Source: Acidovorax radicis
Lineage (GTDB): Bacteria; Pseudomonadota; Gammaproteobacteria; Burkholderiales; Burkholderiaceae_C
NCBI RefSeq assembly: GCF_020510705.1
Contig: NZ_CP075184.1
Coordinates: forward strand, 2,294,001 to 2,358,000
Length of the DNA: 64,000 nt
Reading direction: 5' to 3'
Position numbers and translations under genes: made by a program. Every line of letters begins with the position of its first letter. Position 1 is the first letter of the stretch. The notes beneath the pieces were generated by a model. It was not told the DNA's origin, ran no database searches, and was given only the letters and a program-made list of their open reading frames with translations. Positions 57,292 to 64,000 of the stretch are shown here, in pieces.

Positions 57292-57567
57292 ATGTACCGT
57301 TCGTCCCGCCTCGTTTCCCTGGTTGCCGTGGCTTTCATGGCTGCCGCCTCTGCCATTTCCGTCGCCGCTGACCGCGTTGTGTCCGCCGTGAGCTACGGGG
57401 TTGTCCGCCTGCTCACTGCCTGGGTGGAACCCTTTCAGCCGCAGGTCAAGCCGCCCAGCCAAGAGAAACCGCGCGTGGCGCTGGTAGCGGCGAAATCCTT
57501 CGTGGCGCGCGTGCTCAAGCGACGGCCCTCGGTACATCCTTCCTGGCGGATGTGCCCATCGACTTGA
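57292..57567 (+). CDS. Small exported phage protein, function unknown
   Basis: The 91-residue protein has a signal-like or membrane segment (LVSLVAVAFMAAASAISVAA) and a basic C-terminal half (VALVAAKSFVARVLKRRPSV). GGAGA precedes the ATG. It is the last prophage gene before the inverted-repeat island, which starts 28 bp later, so transcription downstream has been cut off. Confidence 0.55.
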   Translation: MYRSSRLVSLVAVAFMAAASAISVAADRVVSAVSYGVVRLLTAWVEPFQPQVKPPSQEKPRVALVAAKSFVARVLKRRPSVHPSWRMCPST

Positions 57568-57594
57568 TACCGCTGCTCAGGTTTGAGCAGTAGC

Positions 57595-57684
57595 TGCGCA
57601 TTCCGGTGATGATGACCGGTCAGTCCAGCAGCATGAACACCCTTAGCAGGTATCCTCGGTCACCGGCTGCAATCGGCCAGAAGC
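57595..57684. repeat. Inverted repeat of the cassette island, left copy
   Basis: 84 bp (57595-57678) match the reverse complement of 63091-63174 with two mismatches; six further bases match the sequence on the far side of the IS at 61405-61410. The outer end is TGCGCATTCCGGTGATGATG. The outermost bases TG...CA and the CCGGTGAT-type motif recall IS21-family ends, from memory. An extra hairpin (ctgctcaggtttgagcag) sits just outside. Confidence 0.85.
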
Positions 57685-57711
57685 AGCAGCTCACCGCAAA
57701 TGGAAGCGGAC

Positions 57712-57778
57712 GTTCAACGTTCGAATTGAGCGGCCTGCGCGGCTTTTCGCGCAGGTCCGCTCGAAAGAAGGGTTGGGC
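57712..57778 (-). other. attC site of cassette C
   Basis: Core sites GCCCAAC (R'') and GTTGAAC (R') bound a 67-bp imperfect palindrome with the arms gcggacctgcgcg / cgcgcaggccgc, in which one A is extrahelical. R'' is complementary to the start of cassette C (GTTGGGC, from 58352). The core seen to its left begins a cassette now missing, cut by the island end. Confidence 0.8.
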
Positions 57779-57799
57779 GCCATTGCCACATGGCGGCAC

Positions 57800-58336
57800 T
57801 TAGGAACTGGCGCTGCATTTTTTGCATTTCACTTCCGGGAATAACCCGTTCGGGTTCGGAATGACACCAAATAGCGCCTCGGCGTTCTCCTGAAAGAAGT
57901 GGTGACAGTAGGCAAATACGCCCTCTATGTTTAACCCAGCCACGCCTTTGTTCTTTGGATCATCAAGGTGGTGCACCAGCTCATTGGCATGTTCTCTGAG
58001 CACCTTCAGCGTGGGAAACAGGCGCTCTCTGATGATGTTTACGCCAACAGATGCTTCCTTGCACCCACGGCAATCAGTCGATAATTTCGCGGCCAAGTCT
58101 TCTTGGATTAGCTTCATAACAACTGTGTCCGCCGAGCGGGTTGCGAGCGCCACCACGTAAGCTTTAGACAACTCCTCCATCCAGTCACGACCTTTGCCAA
58201 AGCTGCTGTATGCGCGCAAAGCAGTTGTTCGCTGGATGATGGCTAAGGCTACTTGAACGTTCGGCCCTTCGCCCGCTCTGATGCCCACTGCATCGATTGG
58301 TTTAGGAACAAACTTCAGAAAGTCGTTCGTGCTCAC
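57800..58336 (-). CDS. Gene cassette C protein, unknown, with two CxxC pairs
   Basis: The 178-residue protein starts at GTG (58336); a TTG 15 bp upstream falls in the attC core. It is helical, with two CxxC pairs (CRGC near residue 95 and CKKC near the C terminus) that could bind a metal. It contains LREHANELVHHLDDPKNKGV. Its GC content is lower than that of the phage genes. The cassette spans 57718-58351 and ends in its own attC. I do not recognise a family. Confidence 0.6.
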   Translation of the reverse strand: MSTNDFLKFVPKPIDAVGIRAGEGPNVQVALAIIQRTTALRAYSSFGKGRDWMEELSKAYVVALATRSADTVVMKLIQEDLAAKLSTDCRGCKEASVGVNIIRERLFPTLKVLREHANELVHHLDDPKNKGVAGLNIEGVFAYCHHFFQENAEALFGVIPNPNGLFPEVKCKKCSASS

Positions 58337-58345
58337 GCCTATGAC

Positions 58346-58433
58346 GCCCAACGTGAAAATGACCGGACCACCACCCTTTGCGGCGAAGCCGCCTCCTGCA
58401 GGTCTGGGTCCGTGTCGATTGTCATGTTAGAGC
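58346..58433 (-). other. attC site of cassette B
   Basis: R'' GCTCTAAC (58426-58433) and R' GTTGGGC (58346-58352) enclose an 88-bp palindromic region (atgac...cggacc / ggtccg-gtcat, with a ggcggcttcgccgc hairpin inside). R'' is complementary to the start of cassette B. The cassette B stop codon TAA lies in R''. Confidence 0.78.
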
Positions 58434-58912
58434 TCCGGTGGTGTGGTGCGCTTCAAACGCCACTTAAATTTTTGAAGAGTTGAGTAGGTCTTTGAGGAAA
58501 CCTCGTCCACCGAACGACCTGCCATGATATTCATAGTGTCCTGATAAACCCGAAGACGCATTGCGTCCTGGAAACTTTCCTCCGAGAACGACCTGAAGGG
58601 AACGTAGCACTGGACCATCTCGGCCTTGACTTGAGCGAAATACTCTGCGAAAGGAAGTTGGTTCCAACTTCTCGCCTGGCGATTCCCAAAGAAGTGCCAT
58701 AGACCATCGCGGATGTTCGTAGGGAGCGCCTCAGTTTCAAACGGACCGTGCCGAATGTAGATAGGCTTCGTCGTGGCGTGCTCACCATCCGAATGTCTGC
58801 GACAGATGCGGTTGACGGTGCGTGAAAACTCGGCGCTCAAGGTTCCCTGAGGGTATGCATACGCATACTCGATGCAGATGTCGACGTACGGCGATGTGGA
58901 TGTGAAGTTCAC
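58427..58912 (-). CDS. Gene cassette B protein, unknown
   Basis: The 161-residue protein starts at the ATG at 58912 (MNFTSTSPYVDICIEYAYAY) and ends with the TAA in the attC core. It is a mixed alpha/beta soluble protein with no signal peptide; GLWHFFGNRQARSWNQLPFA and TYSTLQKFKWRL are notable. Cassette B spans 58352-58940. No known domain is recognised. AT-richer codon use than in the host genes fits a cassette origin. Confidence 0.6.
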   Translation of the reverse strand: MNFTSTSPYVDICIEYAYAYPQGTLSAEFSRTVNRICRRHSDGEHATTKPIYIRHGPFETEALPTNIRDGLWHFFGNRQARSWNQLPFAEYFAQVKAEMVQCYVPFRSFSEESFQDAMRLRVYQDTMNIMAGRSVDEVSSKTYSTLQKFKWRLKRTTPPEL

Positions 58913-58933
58913 GGCGTCCGATCGGGCCTGAGA

Positions 58934-59000
58934 GCTCTAACGTGGAGTTGAGGCGCCTGCGCGGCTTTTCGCGCAGGTCGCCTCGAACGCCGGGTTATGC
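58934..59000 (-). other. attC site of cassette A
   Basis: R'' GCATAAC (58994-59000) and R' GTTAGAGC (58934-58941) bound a 67-bp palindrome with gaggcg-A-cctgcgcg / cgcgcaggcgcctc arms and the same loop core as the attC at 57712. R'' pairs with the start of cassette A (GTTATGC at 59529). The two sites are clearly related. Confidence 0.8.
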
Positions 59001-59001
59001 C

Positions 59002-59508
59002 TCATAGCGGCTGTACCGCGATAGTGTTCCCGACGCGCGACAAAGAGAATTTCTTCCCTGACCAGAAATAGTCTCGATATGCCATACCGAAACCATTGGA
59101 GATGATGTCGTCGGTCGACAGGAAGCCCAGATCTTTGTAGAAGCGATCAAGCTGAGGGATCTTCTGTTGCTCCACGGCGACTTGAATGAATCCTTTGTCT
59201 TGGACCATTTGCTTCGCAGTATTGACGAGATGCTTTCCGAGGCCCGCGCCTCTGAACGCAGGGAAGACATAGAGGCACGAAAGAACGAACTGAAACTGTT
59301 TATGCTGAAAGCCCATGAAATATCGCTGTTGCTTTGCGAAATCCGGATTGAGAACGTGAGCGTTCTTTGATGACCGAGGATCTGTTAGCAGATTGCCGCC
59401 CATATCCGAGATGGCGTCGCCGTACCCCTGGAGCAACGGGGCCAGAAGATGCGGTTCATCGGATAGCCATTCAGAAAACTCTTCCTGCTGGACGAATAGA
59501 TCAGGCAT
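59002..59508 (-). CDS. Gene cassette A protein: GNAT-family N-acetyltransferase
   Basis: The 168-residue protein starts at the ATG at 59508 after AAGGAG. The acetyl-CoA loop is FRGAGLGKHLVNTAKQM at about residues 95-111, preceded by the beta-strand LSCLYVFPAF; the later LDRFYKDLGF is the usual GNAT C-terminal motif. The substrate is unknown; resistance or small-molecule acetylation are typical cassette roles. The cassette spans 58941-59528. Confidence 0.78.
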   Translation of the reverse strand: MPDLFVQQEEFSEWLSDEPHLLAPLLQGYGDAISDMGGNLLTDPRSSKNAHVLNPDFAKQQRYFMGFQHKQFQFVLSCLYVFPAFRGAGLGKHLVNTAKQMVQDKGFIQVAVEQQKIPQLDRFYKDLGFLSTDDIISNGFGMAYRDYFWSGKKFSLSRVGNTIAVQPL

Positions 59509-59836
59509 TGATACTCCTTGAGGCATAACGTAATTTAGACCGCAAAACCTGCGGGATAAACTGGACCGTGCGGGATATTCTGGGCACTGATTTCTCCTGG
59601 AGGCCGCTTGCAGCATAGCTTTTCAAGCGATGAGCTGTTCAAACGTACAGGTATAAAAATTCCATGAAACCCGGTACGCTTTAAGTCAGCAAACTATAGC
59701 TTGCCGTAGGCAAACACAGGGATTTCCAGCAACCGCGACAGCAAGTCAATGGCGGCTTCCAGGCGGCACTACTGAGCGGCGGCTTTGGGCCCAAAGCGGA
59801 AGTCAAGAGCGTAGCCGAGACAAAAAAGTTTGCCCC
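59509..59836. other. Spacer upstream of cassette A, remnant DNA
   Basis: The 328-bp gap starts with the cassette A boundary (GCATAAC at 59523-59529). The next 35 bp contain a weak palindrome (ccgcaaaacctgcggg) but no clear second core, so it may be an attI or a truncated attC. On the minus strand 59694-59767 a short frame ends AIDLLSRLLEIPVFAYGKL and looks like the C terminus of a lost gene. A piece gggcccaaagc at 59788 recurs at 60152. Confidence 0.45.
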
Positions 59837-60094
59837 TTAGTTGCTCGTTGCCTTGATGATGTTCAGAACGATCAGCTGGGGCAGGAGTGCAGTCATTCCA
59901 ATAGCAATCCACCACCAGCCCTTCCTACGTAGGCTCTGCACTTCGGCATCACCCTCTTTGCCAAGCTGAATGATTTGATATGCATTCAGGTGTCCGAGCC
60001 GCTTCATCAGCTTCAGCTTTTGGGGAAGGAGCCAGACTGCTCCGACAACTATCCAAAGAACCACCGAAGCGAAAAAAATGGATACGAGCGTCAT
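59837..60094 (-). CDS. Small two-helix membrane protein
   Basis: The 85-residue protein (MTLVSIFFASVVLWIVVGAV) has two membrane helices separated by a polar loop (GHLNAYQIIQLGKEGDAEVQ) and an AT-rich coding sequence. It may be a former cassette gene, but no attC adjoins it. Function is unknown. Confidence 0.5.
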   Translation of the reverse strand: MTLVSIFFASVVLWIVVGAVWLLPQKLKLMKRLGHLNAYQIIQLGKEGDAEVQSLRRKGWWWIAIGMTALLPQLIVLNIIKATSN

Positions 60095-60243
60095 AAAGAA
60101 TGCGAAGGTCTGCTATTAGCCGGATTCTGCCCCACGGCGAGGGGCACTACCGGGCCCAAAGCAGCCGTACACCTTTCCCGTAAGCAGACGTCAGTAAATC
60201 ACCGAGCTACAAGCTAATAGCCCGGATTGATACACAGGCCATC

Positions 60244-61314
60244 TCAATGCGGATGTGCATGCCCATGGCGGTGATGAATGTCCGGGTAATGCGGGTGCTT
60301 GTGCGTCAACACCTCATGCCGGTGGGCATGCGTGTGCGGTTCCGTGGCGTTCCAGGCAAAGGCATGCGCGTGCTGGTGGTGCTCGTCATGCGAATGCCTG
60401 TGGCTGTGCTCCAGCGGCTCATGGCTGTGTTCGTGTTCATGCCGCTCGCGGACATGCAACCAGATGCCAACGGCCATCAGCGCGGCGGCCGTCCAGAAGA
60501 GTGGGCCCGGCACGTCGGGCCATAACGCCAAAGAAATGGCCACGCCAAACAGCGGTGCTACCGAAAAATAAGCCCCCGTCCGGGCCGTGCCCAGCGTCCG
60601 CAGAGCCACCACGAACAAGGTCAAACTCAATCCATAGCCGATAAATCCCACGACGAGGCTCCCACCCAGCGTGGTCATCGATGGCAGCGCGGCGCCATTG
60701 AGAAGCGCCAGGGCGGTATTGCTGACCCCGGCAAGTAATCCCTTCAACCCGGCGACCAGCATGGCATCGTTCGTCGAAACCTTGCGGGTCAGGTTGTTGT
60801 CCACTGCCCAGCACAGGCATGCCCCAACAATGAGCAACGCACCTGACGAAAATCTCACAGCGCCTGGCTGCCAGGACAGCAGGAGACCGGCAAGAACGAT
60901 GACCACCATACCCAATACGATGTGGCGGTCCGCATTCTCCTTGAACACCCACCAGGCGATGAGCGCAGTCAACACGCCTTCGACATTCAGCAGCAGCGAT
61001 GCCGAGGCGCCGCTGGTCTGGGTCAGTCCGAGCATCAGCAGCGCTGGGCCGAGTACGCCGCCAAACACGATGGCGCTCAGCAGCCAGGGCAGTTCGGCCC
61101 GTGGAATACGCAGAGCATCGGGAGTGTGCTCACCTTCTTTTTTCCTCAGCTGGCGCAGCGCCAGCAACAGACACAGGCCAAGTCCGCTGCCCAGGTAGAG
61201 CAGCCCGGCCAATAGCAAAGGTGTCACATTGCCGAGCAGCAGCTTGGCAAATGGCGTGCTCGCGCCAAACAACAGGGCGGCGGCGAGTGCGGGTGCAGCG
61301 GAACGTATAGACAT
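60244..61314 (-). CDS. EamA/DMT-family transporter with histidine-rich tail
   Basis: The 356-residue protein from the ATG at 61314 has ten membrane helices in two EamA repeats (ALLFGASTPFAKLLLGNVTP; GWAVDNN-type segment LCWAVDNNLTRKVSTNDAML). The C-terminal 70 residues are rich in histidine (HEHEHSHEP, HRHSHDEHH, HGHAHPH), about 28 in total, suggesting binding of a divalent metal such as nickel, cobalt or zinc. EamA proteins export metabolites, and this tail points to metal handling. Confidence 0.82.
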   Translation of the reverse strand: MSIRSAAPALAAALLFGASTPFAKLLLGNVTPLLLAGLLYLGSGLGLCLLLALRQLRKKEGEHTPDALRIPRAELPWLLSAIVFGGVLGPALLMLGLTQTSGASASLLLNVEGVLTALIAWWVFKENADRHIVLGMVVIVLAGLLLSWQPGAVRFSSGALLIVGACLCWAVDNNLTRKVSTNDAMLVAGLKGLLAGVSNTALALLNGAALPSMTTLGGSLVVGFIGYGLSLTLFVVALRTLGTARTGAYFSVAPLFGVAISLALWPDVPGPLFWTAAALMAVGIWLHVRERHEHEHSHEPLEHSHRHSHDEHHQHAHAFAWNATEPHTHAHRHEVLTHKHPHYPDIHHRHGHAHPH

Positions 61315-61414
61315 GGAGAAAGTAAAACACACCTGCAAAGGCAATGATGCACGTTGAGCCGTTAGCTAAGGATGTTGCGTGCTGAAGTTTGACCGGCAAT
61401 GTCCGCTTCTGGCC

Positions 61415-63090
61415 GAGGCTGTGTGGAAACGCGCAGCGAGTGAACGGGCGAATCCCTTCCTGCCTAACTGGGCCGTATTTTCGGCCTCCGCGTTTTTGAG
61501 CGCACCCCTGGGGCTGATGAGTCGATCTGAAGCGCGGATGTGCTTGTAGAGGCCAAGAAAGGCCTCATGCCTTGACCATCCTCATCGCCTGCATCGTCCC
61601 CGCGATGCCCAGCACGCCGATCACCCGCTTGAGGTTGTAGGCCAGCACATGCAGGCTCATCTCGGTGCTGACATGCTTGAGGGTCTTCATCAGGAAGTGC
61701 GTCGAGCCCATCCAGTGCTTGAGAGTGCCGAAGACATGTTCCACGGTGGACCTGCGCAAGGTCATGGCGTCCGGCTTGCGGTCCAGCCGCTGCTGCACAC
61801 GCTCAAGAACTTCTTCGTGTTCCCAACGCCGGATGCGTCTGTTGCGGCTGGTCGTGCACTCAGCCTTGAGGGCGCATCCCGGGCATGCACTGCTCCAGTA
61901 GACACGCGCATTGAGACCGCTCTTCTCCAGCGTGCTGAACCGGTAGATGGCTCGCTTGCCCGCAGGGCACTGGTATTCATCATCCTCCGCGATGTAGATG
62001 AAGTCGGCCTTGTCGAAGCGCCCCTCGGCCTTCGCGTTGGAGGTCATAGGCTTGGGTACGAATGCCGTGATGCTGGCGTCTTCGCAGGCCTTGAGCTGCG
62101 GGCCACTGAAGTAGCCGCGGTCGGCGAAGGCCTGTAGGCCCTGAGTTCCCATCGTCTGGCCTGCGGCGCAGGCCATCTTGTGCAGTTGTGCACGGTCGTT
62201 GCCGACATTCGTGACCTCGTGCGCGACGATCAGATGGTGCTCGGCATCGACGGCCGTCTGCACGTTGTAGCCCACCAGACCCGATCCCTTGGCCTGGGTA
62301 GTCATCGAGCGTGCATCGGGATCGGTGAGTGATATCTGTCCGTCAGGTAGGTCCTTTAGCTGCTCTCTCAAGCTATCGAGCCGCCGCATCTGCTCGCGTA
62401 ACTTCTTGATCTTCTCCTGCAAGCGTTCTGTCTTAGCCTCGACTTCCGCGGGCTGCGTGCGGTCAGCGGTCTCCAGCGCGTCGAGGTAACGCTGGATGCT
62501 TTGTTCGATTTGCTCCTGGCGCCTGTCGATCTTGCCCGGGGTGAAGTTGCGGTCGCGGCTGTTGACCGCCTTGAACTTGCTGCCATCGATCGCCACTATG
62601 GCCTGCGAGAAGAGCTTGAACTGCCGGCACATGGCGATGAAGCGCTTGCAGACGTTGCGGATGCCCGGGCCGCTGTTGCGGCGGAAGTCGGCAATGGTCT
62701 TGAAGTCCGGCGCGAGACGGCCGGTCAGCCACATCAGCTCGACATTGCGCTGGGCTTCACGCTCCAAACGACGGCTCGATTGGATGCGGTTGAGATACCC
62801 GTAGATGTAGAGCTTGAGCAGTACGGCAGGGTGATACGCCGGCCGACCGGTGGCAGCAGGATTGACGCCATCGAAGCCGATCGACTGGAGATCGAGCTCC
62901 TCGACAAAGGCATCTACTACTCGTACCGGGTTGTCCTCGCCGATGTAGTCGTCCAGGCACTCCGGCAGCAGCGTGACCTGTCTTCGGTCCTCGCCTTCGA
63001 TGAATCTCTTCATGGGTCACCTCGATCGCAACGGGGTGGCATGATTTTATTTGCGATGGTCCGAATGGCGAAGTGTTTTCACACAGCCTC
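61415..63090 (-). mobile_element. IS1182-like insertion sequence
   Basis: The element is 1,676 bp with terminal inverted repeats (gaggctgtgtggaaacgc at the left; gaggctgtgtgaaaacac read inward from the right), flanked by ggcc on both sides (61411-61414 and 63091-63094), the likely 4-bp target duplication. It carries one transposase gene. It lies inside the right copy of the 84-bp inverted repeat. Confidence 0.85.
61565..63013 (-). CDS. IS1182-family transposase
   Basis: The 482-residue DDE transposase starts at the ATG at 63013 (MKRFIEGEDRRQVTLLPECL). It has the catalytic aspartates in AIVAIDGSKFKAVNSRD and AFADRGYFSG and the glutamate in STVEHVFGTLKHWMGS. There is a coiled region in the middle (EKIKKLREQMRRLDSLREQL) and a cysteine cluster (CPAGKRAIY; CPGCALKAEC). 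The gene is intact, so the IS may be active. Confidence 0.95.
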   Translation of the reverse strand: MKRFIEGEDRRQVTLLPECLDDYIGEDNPVRVVDAFVEELDLQSIGFDGVNPAATGRPAYHPAVLLKLYIYGYLNRIQSSRRLEREAQRNVELMWLTGRLAPDFKTIADFRRNSGPGIRNVCKRFIAMCRQFKLFSQAIVAIDGSKFKAVNSRDRNFTPGKIDRRQEQIEQSIQRYLDALETADRTQPAEVEAKTERLQEKIKKLREQMRRLDSLREQLKDLPDGQISLTDPDARSMTTQAKGSGLVGYNVQTAVDAEHHLIVAHEVTNVGNDRAQLHKMACAAGQTMGTQGLQAFADRGYFSGPQLKACEDASITAFVPKPMTSNAKAEGRFDKADFIYIAEDDEYQCPAGKRAIYRFSTLEKSGLNARVYWSSACPGCALKAECTTSRNRRIRRWEHEEVLERVQQRLDRKPDAMTLRRSTVEHVFGTLKHWMGSTHFLMKTLKHVSTEMSLHVLAYNLKRVIGVLGIAGTMQAMRMVKA

Positions 63091-63174
63091 GGCCGATTGC
63101 GGCCGGTGGCCGAGGATACCTGCTAAGGGTGTTCATGCTGCTGGACTGACCGGTCATCATCACCGGAATGCGCA
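63091..63174. repeat. Inverted repeat of the cassette island, right copy
   Basis: Matches 57595-57678 in reverse complement with two mismatches. The IS interrupts it at the inner end; the last bases (cttct) continue at 61406-61410 on the other side. The outer end reads ccggaatgcgca. Confidence 0.85.
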
Positions 63175-63389
63175 CCAGGCGCTGAGTCGTCTACTTCCAG
63201 CTTCACGCCCATGAATTTGGTTTGATCGTCCACGTCATTGCCTGTGACGGCCTTCCTTGTGGATGAGGGGTCGTTTTTGAGCTTCGCGAATTCAGAGGAA
63301 GAAATTACGAACTTTTTGGGGTGGGCGTTGTTGTGTGCCTTCTAATGGGTCTTGAGCGCGGAGAGCAGCTTTTCGTAGATATGGGCCAT
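63123..63389 (-). pseudogene. Broken prophage gene at the right end
   Basis: From ATG at 63389 the frame reads MAHIYEKLLSALKTH, a TAG at codon 16, then KAHNNAHPKKFVISSSEFAK and LEVDDSAPGA, after which it enters the inverted repeat (GAHSGDDDRSVQQHEHP) to a TAG at 63123. The sense looks phage-like, with an in-frame nonsense codon and a foreign 3' end. It would be a gene cut by the island. Confidence 0.4.
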
Positions 63390-63479
63390 GGCGTGGAATT
63401 TTGCCCGGAATGGCGACCAGTTCAGTTTCAATTTCTAACAATTGTCGGTGTCCAGTGGTGTCGGGTGCGTCGCAGAAAT

Positions 63480-63500
63480 TCGCACCGATTTCGCACCGAT
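63480..63500. other. Candidate integrase arm-type sites, right
   Basis: Two adjacent direct copies of tcgcaccgat (63480-63489, 63491-63500). The left copy with its flank is identical to 40446-40462 over 17 bases. It lies 26 bp inside attR. Confidence 0.6.
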
Positions 63501-63526
63501 TGATGGCATCTGGCGTGGAACAAGGC

Positions 63527-63553
63527 GCGGACGCGGGTTCAATTCCCGCCAGC
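63527..63553. other. attR core
   Basis: The exact 27-bp copy of the tmRNA 3' segment at 40331-40357. It is followed by gcttgatgc, not by the tmRNA end tccacca, so the host's displaced 3' end is not preserved in full. Confidence 0.88.
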
Positions 63554-63698
63554 GCTTGATGCTTTTTTCGATCAATTTTTCTCTTTGGAGTGACTCGCGC
63601 AGATACGCTGCTTTGGCATATTGTTCCCGTGTGTATCAGTTCTTGAAGGTCGTTTTGTGTCGCATTCAGAATGCACGTTCGTTCAAGCCGGAGGTGGT

Positions 63699-63971
63699 AT
63701 GCCAATGAGATATTTGTTGGAACTTTCGCAGGATGAACTGCCCCTGATCGAGTCGGATGTAGAGAACATTGACACGTTGCGGGTGTTGCATGCTGCGGGC
63801 TTGGTCGAGGTCCGGTTTTCATCGGTCGATGCAGATGTGCAGACCGCACAGGTGCTGTTCATCACCGGGCTGGGTGCTGCCACGCTGCGAGCCTGCGGTG
63901 GTGCGACTGCTCATGTTCCACGCGCAGTCCTGTCTGAGTCTGAGTGTGATCTCGAGCCTTCTTTCGATTGA
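63699..63971 (+). CDS. Host hypothetical protein after the prophage
   Basis: The 90-residue protein starts at the ATG at 63699 with GGAGG just upstream (a second ATG at 63705 has better spacing). It is acidic and mixed alpha/beta (YLLELSQDELPLIESDVENI; VLFITGLGAATLRACGG), with no signal peptide or known domain. It begins the host DNA beyond attR. Confidence 0.55.
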   Translation: MPMRYLLELSQDELPLIESDVENIDTLRVLHAAGLVEVRFSSVDADVQTAQVLFITGLGAATLRACGGATAHVPRAVLSESECDLEPSFD

Positions 63972-64000
63972 TTCTGGCGCAGCAACGCTGATGGCAGCAC

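Larger units (their letters stand above)
40331..63553. mobile_element. Defective prophage in ssrA with an inserted cassette/IS island
   Basis: The 23.2-kb element is bounded by 27-bp direct repeats of the tmRNA 3' end and carries integrase and excisionase-like genes at the left, virion genes in the middle and a lysis cassette. Repressor, replication, terminase, portal and capsid genes are absent, and remnants at 42.7-43.2 kb mark a large deletion. The right 5.6 kb is a later island with integron cassettes and an IS. It cannot form particles alone; the integrase looks intact. Confidence 0.9.

Noticed and set aside
57595..63174. Tn3- or Tn402-type transposon frame for the cassettes
   Set aside because: The outer ends are not GGGG/TGTCG-type 25-38-bp repeats, no tni or tnpA/tnpR gene is present and no 5-bp target duplication was found.
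40331..63553. CRISPR array in the accessory region
   Set aside because: No regularly spaced direct repeats of 24-40 bp were seen; repeats found are attC sites, inverted repeats and att sites.

Overview
The window reads as a GC-rich Comamonadaceae chromosome, most likely Acidovorax or a close relative. The grounds are the gyrA-serC-pheA-tyrA-aroA/cmk-rpsA-ihfB-lapA-lapB block, the fused aroA-cmk gene, the tmRNA tag ANDERFALAA, and many copies of a short intergenic hairpin repeat that I associate with this family. No strain is assigned.

Positions 1-37,600 are host core and metabolism. They hold the tail of an MFS gene, a LOG-family enzyme, a cytochrome P450, the fluoride channel crcB, and a TRAP transporter (dctPQM) divergent from a MarR-type regulator. 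A dipeptide-type ABC operon ending in an M14 metallopeptidase is divergent from a near-identical second MarR-type regulator, which is followed by a 1,220-residue 5-oxoprolinase. Next come a six-gene Mrp/Mnh/Pha cation-proton antiporter operon with fused A and B subunits, a ComEA-like protein, and the large core block above. From 37,800 an OmpA-family lipo-independent envelope protein, ubiG, gph and the tmRNA gene ssrA run on the plus strand.

Positions 40,331-63,553 are an element integrated in the 3' end of ssrA. It is bounded by a 27-bp direct repeat of the tmRNA end, and matching integrase arm-type sites lie just inside both ends. It starts with a tyrosine integrase, an excisionase-like gene and three small overlapping genes. 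It continues with tail/virion genes, a large ejection-type protein, a LamG fibre and a lysis cassette (holin, SAR endolysin, Rz and nested Rz1). No replication, repressor, terminase, portal or capsid genes are visible, and gene remnants sit near 42.7-43.2 kb, so this is a deleted, defective prophage.

The right part of the prophage (57,595-63,174) is replaced by an island flanked by an 84-bp inverted repeat. It holds three integron gene cassettes in tandem on the minus strand with recognisable attC sites whose core sites match cassette by cassette. It also holds a small membrane protein, an EamA-type exporter with a histidine-rich tail, and a complete IS1182-like insertion sequence that lies inside the right copy of the inverted repeat with a 4-bp target duplication. 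No integron integrase is present. Cassettes, an IS and an inverted-repeat frame inside a wrecked prophage at ssrA are the most unusual part of the window.
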